Of a stretch of 10,021 nt of DNA, positions 7,601-10,021 are shown piece by piece. The translations under genes were made by a program, and so were the position numbers. Under the pieces are notes generated by a model. It did no database searches. It was not told where the DNA came from and saw nothing but the letters and a program-made list of their open reading frames with translations. Within the stretch, counting starts at the first letter, position 1; the number at the start of each line of letters is the position of its first letter. The stretch comes from Paraprevotella sp. (GTDB lineage: Bacteria > Bacteroidota > Bacteroidia > Bacteroidales > Bacteroidaceae): positions 1 through 10,021 of the forward strand of contig JAJPYK010000277.1 of assembly GCA_021205005.1 (NCBI GenBank), in the 5' to 3' direction.

Positions 7601-7817
7601 AATAATTAAAAGATTAGAAAAAATCGCGGTAAAAACGGCAATGATAACTTTTAGACTCTCCTAATGGAGAGTAGGCTGAATGCGTCGGATTCCGGGGAAT
7701 TTTACAAAAGAGGTTTGCCGTTATTCTGCTTTTCTTCGCCTTTTTGCCTTTCAAACGACAGTCCCTCCTCTTTCTTCTCCCTGTCCGGCTTGCTCCGTCT
7801 TTCCACAACAAAAAGAA
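7601..7817. other. Gene-free spacer with nested inverted repeats
   Basis: I see no credible protein gene here; the short open frames on either strand look random. Two inverted repeats are nested. AACGGCAA (7634-7641) pairs with TTGCCGTT (7715-7722). Inside it lies a perfect seven-base hairpin ACTCTCC-TAAT-GGAGAGT (7655-7672). On the minus strand the outer stem is followed by a T5 stretch, so the structure could end a transcript. It could also be a structured leader remnant. From about 7730 to 7805 the plus strand is strikingly pyrimidine-rich, and I can assign nothing to it. Confidence 0.4.
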
Positions 7818-7997
7818 GAGGGTGTGTCATAATTCAAATTTTGAGATTGACAACTTATAATCTGTAAGTATCCTCCGTTGAACTAAGCAAAAACAACCTT
7901 ATAAAGCTCTCCACGAAGCTCTATATGGTTGTTTTTATTGAATGAAGTTTCTGATTATTACTTTTTCAAAGTGCTTTTTGAATTATGACACACCCTC
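7818..7997. mobile_element. 180-bp MITE-like element, copy 2 (complete)
   Basis: The element is bounded by a perfect 21-bp terminal inverted repeat: 7818-7838, beginning GAGGGTGTGTCATAATTC, and 7977-7997, its reverse complement. The tetranucleotide AGAA flanks it on both sides (7814-7817 and 7998-8001), a possible target duplication, although the site is A-rich. There is no room for a transposase and no long ORF. The ends recall insertion-sequence termini of the GGGTGTGTCA type common in Bacteroides, possibly IS1182-like; that family assignment is from memory and uncertain. Its right 55 bases are repeated exactly at the start of the window. Confidence 0.75.
7889..7936. terminator. Hairpin inside the MITE, possible bidirectional terminator
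   Basis: AAAAACAACC (7889-7898) pairs with GGTTGTTTTT (7927-7936). The stem continues through TTATA/TATAT with one mismatch. The loop contains AAGCTCT twice (7904-7910 and 7916-7922). Because the stem opens with A5 and closes with T5, a T tract follows the GC part on either strand, so it could stop readthrough in both directions. Confidence 0.45.
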
Positions 7998-7998
7998 A

Positions 7999-8028
7999 GA
8001 AAAAAAGAAGGTTGTCATCTCGACAACC
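7999..8028 (-). terminator. Intrinsic terminator downstream of rlmI and of the short transcript
   Basis: On the minus strand GGTTGTC-GAGAT-GACAACC (8028-8010) forms a perfect seven-base stem with a five-base loop. It is followed at once by TTCTTTTTTTCT (8009-7998). It can end readthrough from the exonuclease-rlmI pair and also the short transcript predicted from 8073-8107. The MITE end sits directly against the T tract. Confidence 0.8.
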
Positions 8029-8059
8029 AATCTTTCATTAACCTTAAATCTAATACCAT
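8015..8059 (-). CDS. Possible 14-residue leader peptide ending in the terminator hairpin
   Basis: ATG at 8059 opens a frame for MVLDLRLMKDWLSR. Its TGA (8017-8015) falls at the loop/3' arm of the terminator hairpin. There is no Shine-Dalgarno site, and only about 10 bases would precede the ATG, so it would be almost leaderless. A ribosome reaching the stop would cover the stem, which is the geometry of translation-controlled attenuation. No run of one amino acid is present that would name a regulator (one Trp, three Leu, two Arg). The coding call is weak. Confidence 0.25.
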   Translation of the reverse strand: MVLDLRLMKDWLSR

Positions 8060-8072
8060 GAAAAGCACGATA

Positions 8073-8107
8073 CAAAGGTACGGCTTTTTTGGATATATGC
8101 AATCAAA
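8073..8107 (-). promoter_or_regulatory. Putative Bacteroides-type promoter of the short transcript
   Basis: On the minus strand TACCTTTGT (8080-8072) is a full match to the -7 element TAnnTTTG plus a pyrimidine. TTTG (8107-8104) lies 23 bases upstream as a possible -33 element, slightly far. It is placed just after the rlmI stop and reads toward the terminator and MITE. Confidence 0.55.
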
Positions 8108-8159
8108 TACGCATAAAAAAGCATGTGGTTTGACATTACTTAACATTTAAAGCCTATTT

Positions 8160-9341
8160 TCACTCCACATAGAGCACCAATCCCTTCAAATACTCCCCTT
8201 CGGGATGATAGATATTGATAGGATGGTCTGCCGGTTGGTGAAGCTGATGCAGGATACGCACCCGACGCCCGCTCTGCGCAGCCGCCGTAAACACGGCCAT
8301 GCGGAAATGATCCTTGCTCACCACCTGGGAACAACTGAAAGTAAACAGAATCCCTCCCGGCCGTATCTTCTCGAAAGCCTTGGCATTCAAACGGGTGTAT
8401 CCCTTCAAGGCCTGACGGAGAGAGTCTTTATGCTTGGCAAAAGCCGGCGGATCGAGAATGATCAGATCGTAGCGATCCCCCATCGTATCCAAGTATTTAA
8501 AGGCGTCCTCGACAAAGGCCTCGTGACGACTGTCACCGGGAAAATTCAGGGCCATATTGGCATTCGTCAAGTCAATGGCTTTGGCCGAGCTGTCCACAGA
8601 ATGCACCAACGCGGCTCCTCCTCTCATGGCGTACACGCTGAAGCCGCCGGTATAACAAAACATATTAAGCACGGAACGCCCCGAAGCATAACGTTCCAGC
8701 AAGGAACGATTGTCCCGCTGGTCCACAAAAAAGCCGGTTTTCTGCCCTTTCAGCCAATCTATATAAAACTTCAGCCTGTTCTCCGTGGCCACATTCTCGG
8801 TACTGCTTCCGATGATGAACCCGTTTTCCGGACCGAGGTCAGCCTTGTAAGGCAGGGTTGTCTCACTTTTATAATAGATGTTCGCTACGGCCTCTCCCGT
8901 CACTTTCACGATGGCTCGGGCGATATCGTGGCGTGACAGGTGCATTCCTACGCTATGCGCCTGCATGACGGCCGTACGTCCATATACATCGACCACCAAA
9001 CCGGGCAGGCCGTCGCCCTCTCCATGCACCAGACGATAGGTGTCATTCCCCTCGCATCCGGCCAATCCGAGAGCCTTCCTCAGCTCGTAAGCCACACACA
9101 ACCGTTGCTCCCAATAAGCCGCGTCTATCACACGATCCTCAAAATCCAAGACCCGCACGGCAATAGAACCAATTTGCCAATACCCGACAGCGATGAAATT
9201 CCCGTCGGAAGTCAGCACACGTACCACCTCGCCTTCTTCCGGTTCGCCCTCAATCCGCAGAACGGCTCCGGAAAAGATCCAGGGATGAAAGCGTTTCAGA
9301 CTTTCTTCTTTCCCTTTCTTCAAATATAAGTTCTTATACAT
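8160..9341 (-). CDS. rlmI: 23S rRNA (cytosine-C5)-methyltransferase, RlmI family
   Basis: This 393-residue SAM-dependent methyltransferase belongs to COG1092, whose E. coli member RlmI makes m5C1962 in 23S rRNA. An N-terminal PUA domain (about 4-70) starts YLKKGKEESLKRFHPWIFSGA. Then come GQKTGFFVDQRDNR (199-212), the SAM-binding motif VLNMFCYTGGFSVYA (224-238), LDPPAFAKHK (about 296-305) and FSCS with the presumed catalytic C337. All motifs are intact and the length is normal. A GTG immediately after the exonuclease stop (9368) would add nine residues (MSKRIIKRN), but the family normally begins at MYK. An AAAGGA/A-rich stretch precedes the ATG at 9341, so I chose that start. The short spacing suggests co-transcription with the exonuclease. 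Confidence 0.92.
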   Translation of the reverse strand: MYKNLYLKKGKEESLKRFHPWIFSGAVLRIEGEPEEGEVVRVLTSDGNFIAVGYWQIGSIAVRVLDFEDRVIDAAYWEQRLCVAYELRKALGLAGCEGNDTYRLVHGEGDGLPGLVVDVYGRTAVMQAHSVGMHLSRHDIARAIVKVTGEAVANIYYKSETTLPYKADLGPENGFIIGSSTENVATENRLKFYIDWLKGQKTGFFVDQRDNRSLLERYASGRSVLNMFCYTGGFSVYAMRGGAALVHSVDSSAKAIDLTNANMALNFPGDSRHEAFVEDAFKYLDTMGDRYDLIILDPPAFAKHKDSLRQALKGYTRLNAKAFEKIRPGGILFTFSCSQVVSKDHFRMAVFTAAAQSGRRVRILHQLHQPADHPINIYHPEGEYLKGLVLYVE

Positions 9342-9368
9342 ATTTCTTTTTATAATCCTTTTCGACAC

Positions 9369-10010
9369 TCAATCTCCTCCTCCGCCGGCCTCAGGTTCCG
9401 ACACCACGGTCAGTTCATAACCGTGGTTACTCTTCAGATCTTTCAGCTCGCGATACAGGCGTATGCAAGCCCACGCGTCGGTAGCCGCATATAACTTCTG
9501 TCTTTCGGAAAGCACGTCGGCCTCCCAATTCGTCAGGCGTTGCCGCTTGCTGATCTGCTGACCGAAGATATTCGCATAGAGTTTTTGCAAACTCATGTCC
9601 TCTATGCCGAAGCCTTTCACATAATCCTGTAACTCTAAAAAAGCATGGGGTTCTAACTCCCCGCGCTTATGCAGCGAAGCGAAATCGTCACGTAAGGAAA
9701 GACCCACTTTCAATACACACTCATCTTGCAACAGAGATTTCACACTTTCGGGCACCCCGATCCGGTTCAGCCGGAACAGGAAACAGGTATCATCCGTGGA
9801 GACTTGCAGCAAAGCCACCTTATACGTACACCCTTTCCGAAACGACGGACGAGTTTCCGTATCGACGCCCAACACGGAAGACATCAACAAATAATCGACG
9901 GCTTTATCGGCCTCGGCTTCGGTCTGAATCACAAAAATGCGACCTTCGAACACCACCCGCGGCAAAGAAGGTATCAATCCCTGATCAAACTTATTATACA
10001 GTGTTTTCAT
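9369..10010 (-). CDS. 3'-5' exonuclease, DEDDy (RNase D/WRN-like) family
   Basis: This 213-residue single-domain exonuclease has three intact motifs. Exo I is GVDTET (D50, E52), Exo II is VGLSLRDDFASL (D108), and Exo III is YAATDA (Y174, D178), so all four carboxylates and the tyrosine of the DEDDy type are present. NWEADVLSERQ before Exo III is typical of the WRN/RNase D-like group. There is no HRDC domain, so it is not a full-length RNase D, and the nucleic acid it degrades (RNA or DNA 3' ends) is not evident. The ATG at 10010 has AAGG just upstream. The C-terminus is glycine-rich (EAGGGGD). Any promoter lies beyond the window. Confidence 0.9.
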   Translation of the reverse strand: MKTLYNKFDQGLIPSLPRVVFEGRIFVIQTEAEADKAVDYLLMSSVLGVDTETRPSFRKGCTYKVALLQVSTDDTCFLFRLNRIGVPESVKSLLQDECVLKVGLSLRDDFASLHKRGELEPHAFLELQDYVKGFGIEDMSLQKLYANIFGQQISKRQRLTNWEADVLSERQKLYAATDAWACIRLYRELKDLKSNHGYELTVVSEPEAGGGGD

Positions 10011-10021
10011 TACCTTATATT

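Larger units (their letters stand above)
7999..8070 (-). ncRNA. Candidate short RNA or terminated leader (about 65-70 nt)
   Basis: A promoter-like site at 8073-8107 and the terminator at 7999-8028 define a transcript of only about 65-70 bases. It holds the A/T-rich stretch TTAGATTTAAGGTTAATGA and a 14-codon ORF whose stop lies in the terminator loop. The layout fits a small RNA, or an attenuated leader whose former downstream gene was separated by the MITE. The exact 5' end is estimated from the promoter only. Confidence 0.45.

Noticed and set aside
7847..7861. TTGACA and TATAAT in the MITE as a sigma-70 promoter
   Set aside because: The two boxes are only about three bases apart, and Bacteroides uses a different -7/-33 consensus, so the match is fortuitous.
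7614..7867. Short ORFs on both strands in the spacer (65 and 67 codons)
   Set aside because: Both have low-complexity composition (K/R-rich or S/F/L-rich), cross the inverted repeats or the element end, and lack ribosome binding sites.
1..7997. The two repeat copies as ends of a composite transposon carrying the seven-gene unit
   Set aside because: No transposase lies between them, the genes include ordinary chromosomal functions such as rsmE, and the copies look like independent small insertions at transcript ends.
8058..8150. A 30-codon plus-strand ORF starting MKSTIQRYGFFGYMQ
   Set aside because: It has no ribosome binding site or promoter that I can see, it runs across the minus-strand promoter region, and the hairpin before it lacks a T tract in that direction. 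It is not excluded but is less likely than the minus-strand reading.

Overview
The window looks like chromosomal DNA of a member of the Bacteroidales, probably Bacteroides or a close relative. Four things point there: promoter-like sites of the Bacteroides type (TAnnTTTG near -7), poor or A-rich ribosome binding sites, a DUF4836 protein, and a bifunctional-nuclease/UVR protein and amino-sugar kinase/RapZ fusion of the type seen in that group. All nine protein genes lie on the minus strand, so transcription runs from high to low coordinates. No rRNA, tRNA, CRISPR, prophage or intact transposase gene is visible.

Right part (10010 to 8160): a DEDDy 3'-5' exonuclease gene is followed closely by an RlmI-type 23S rRNA cytosine methyltransferase gene. 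The second gene probably starts at an internal ATG (9341) rather than at the GTG that abuts the upstream stop.

Middle (8159 to 7524): a 636-base region without a conventional gene. In transcription order it holds a Bacteroides-type promoter (8073-8107), a very short predicted transcript with a 14-codon ORF that ends in an intrinsic terminator hairpin (7999-8028), a 180-bp MITE-like element with perfect 21-bp inverted ends and a possible 4-bp target duplication (7818-7997), a stretch with nested inverted repeats (7634-7722), and the likely promoter of the next operon (7565-7600). The right end of a second copy of the same element forms the first 55 bases of the window. At both sites the element abuts an oligo-T tract on the transcribed strand.

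Left part (7523 to 90): seven genes packed as one unit, with five junctions overlapping by 1 or 4 bases and a sixth with a short gap. They are nupG (nucleoside:H+ symporter), a DUF151 bifunctional-nuclease/UVR protein, rsmE (16S rRNA m3U1498 methyltransferase), a membrane-anchored DUF4836 protein, an ABC ATPase with several non-canonical motifs, an FtsX/MacB-like permease, and a fusion of an AmgK-like amino-sugar kinase with a RapZ C-terminal domain. The last four are the most interesting. I infer, without proof, that they could form a cell-envelope unit linking an FtsX-type ABC complex and an exported DUF4836 protein to cytoplasmic amino-sugar sensing.
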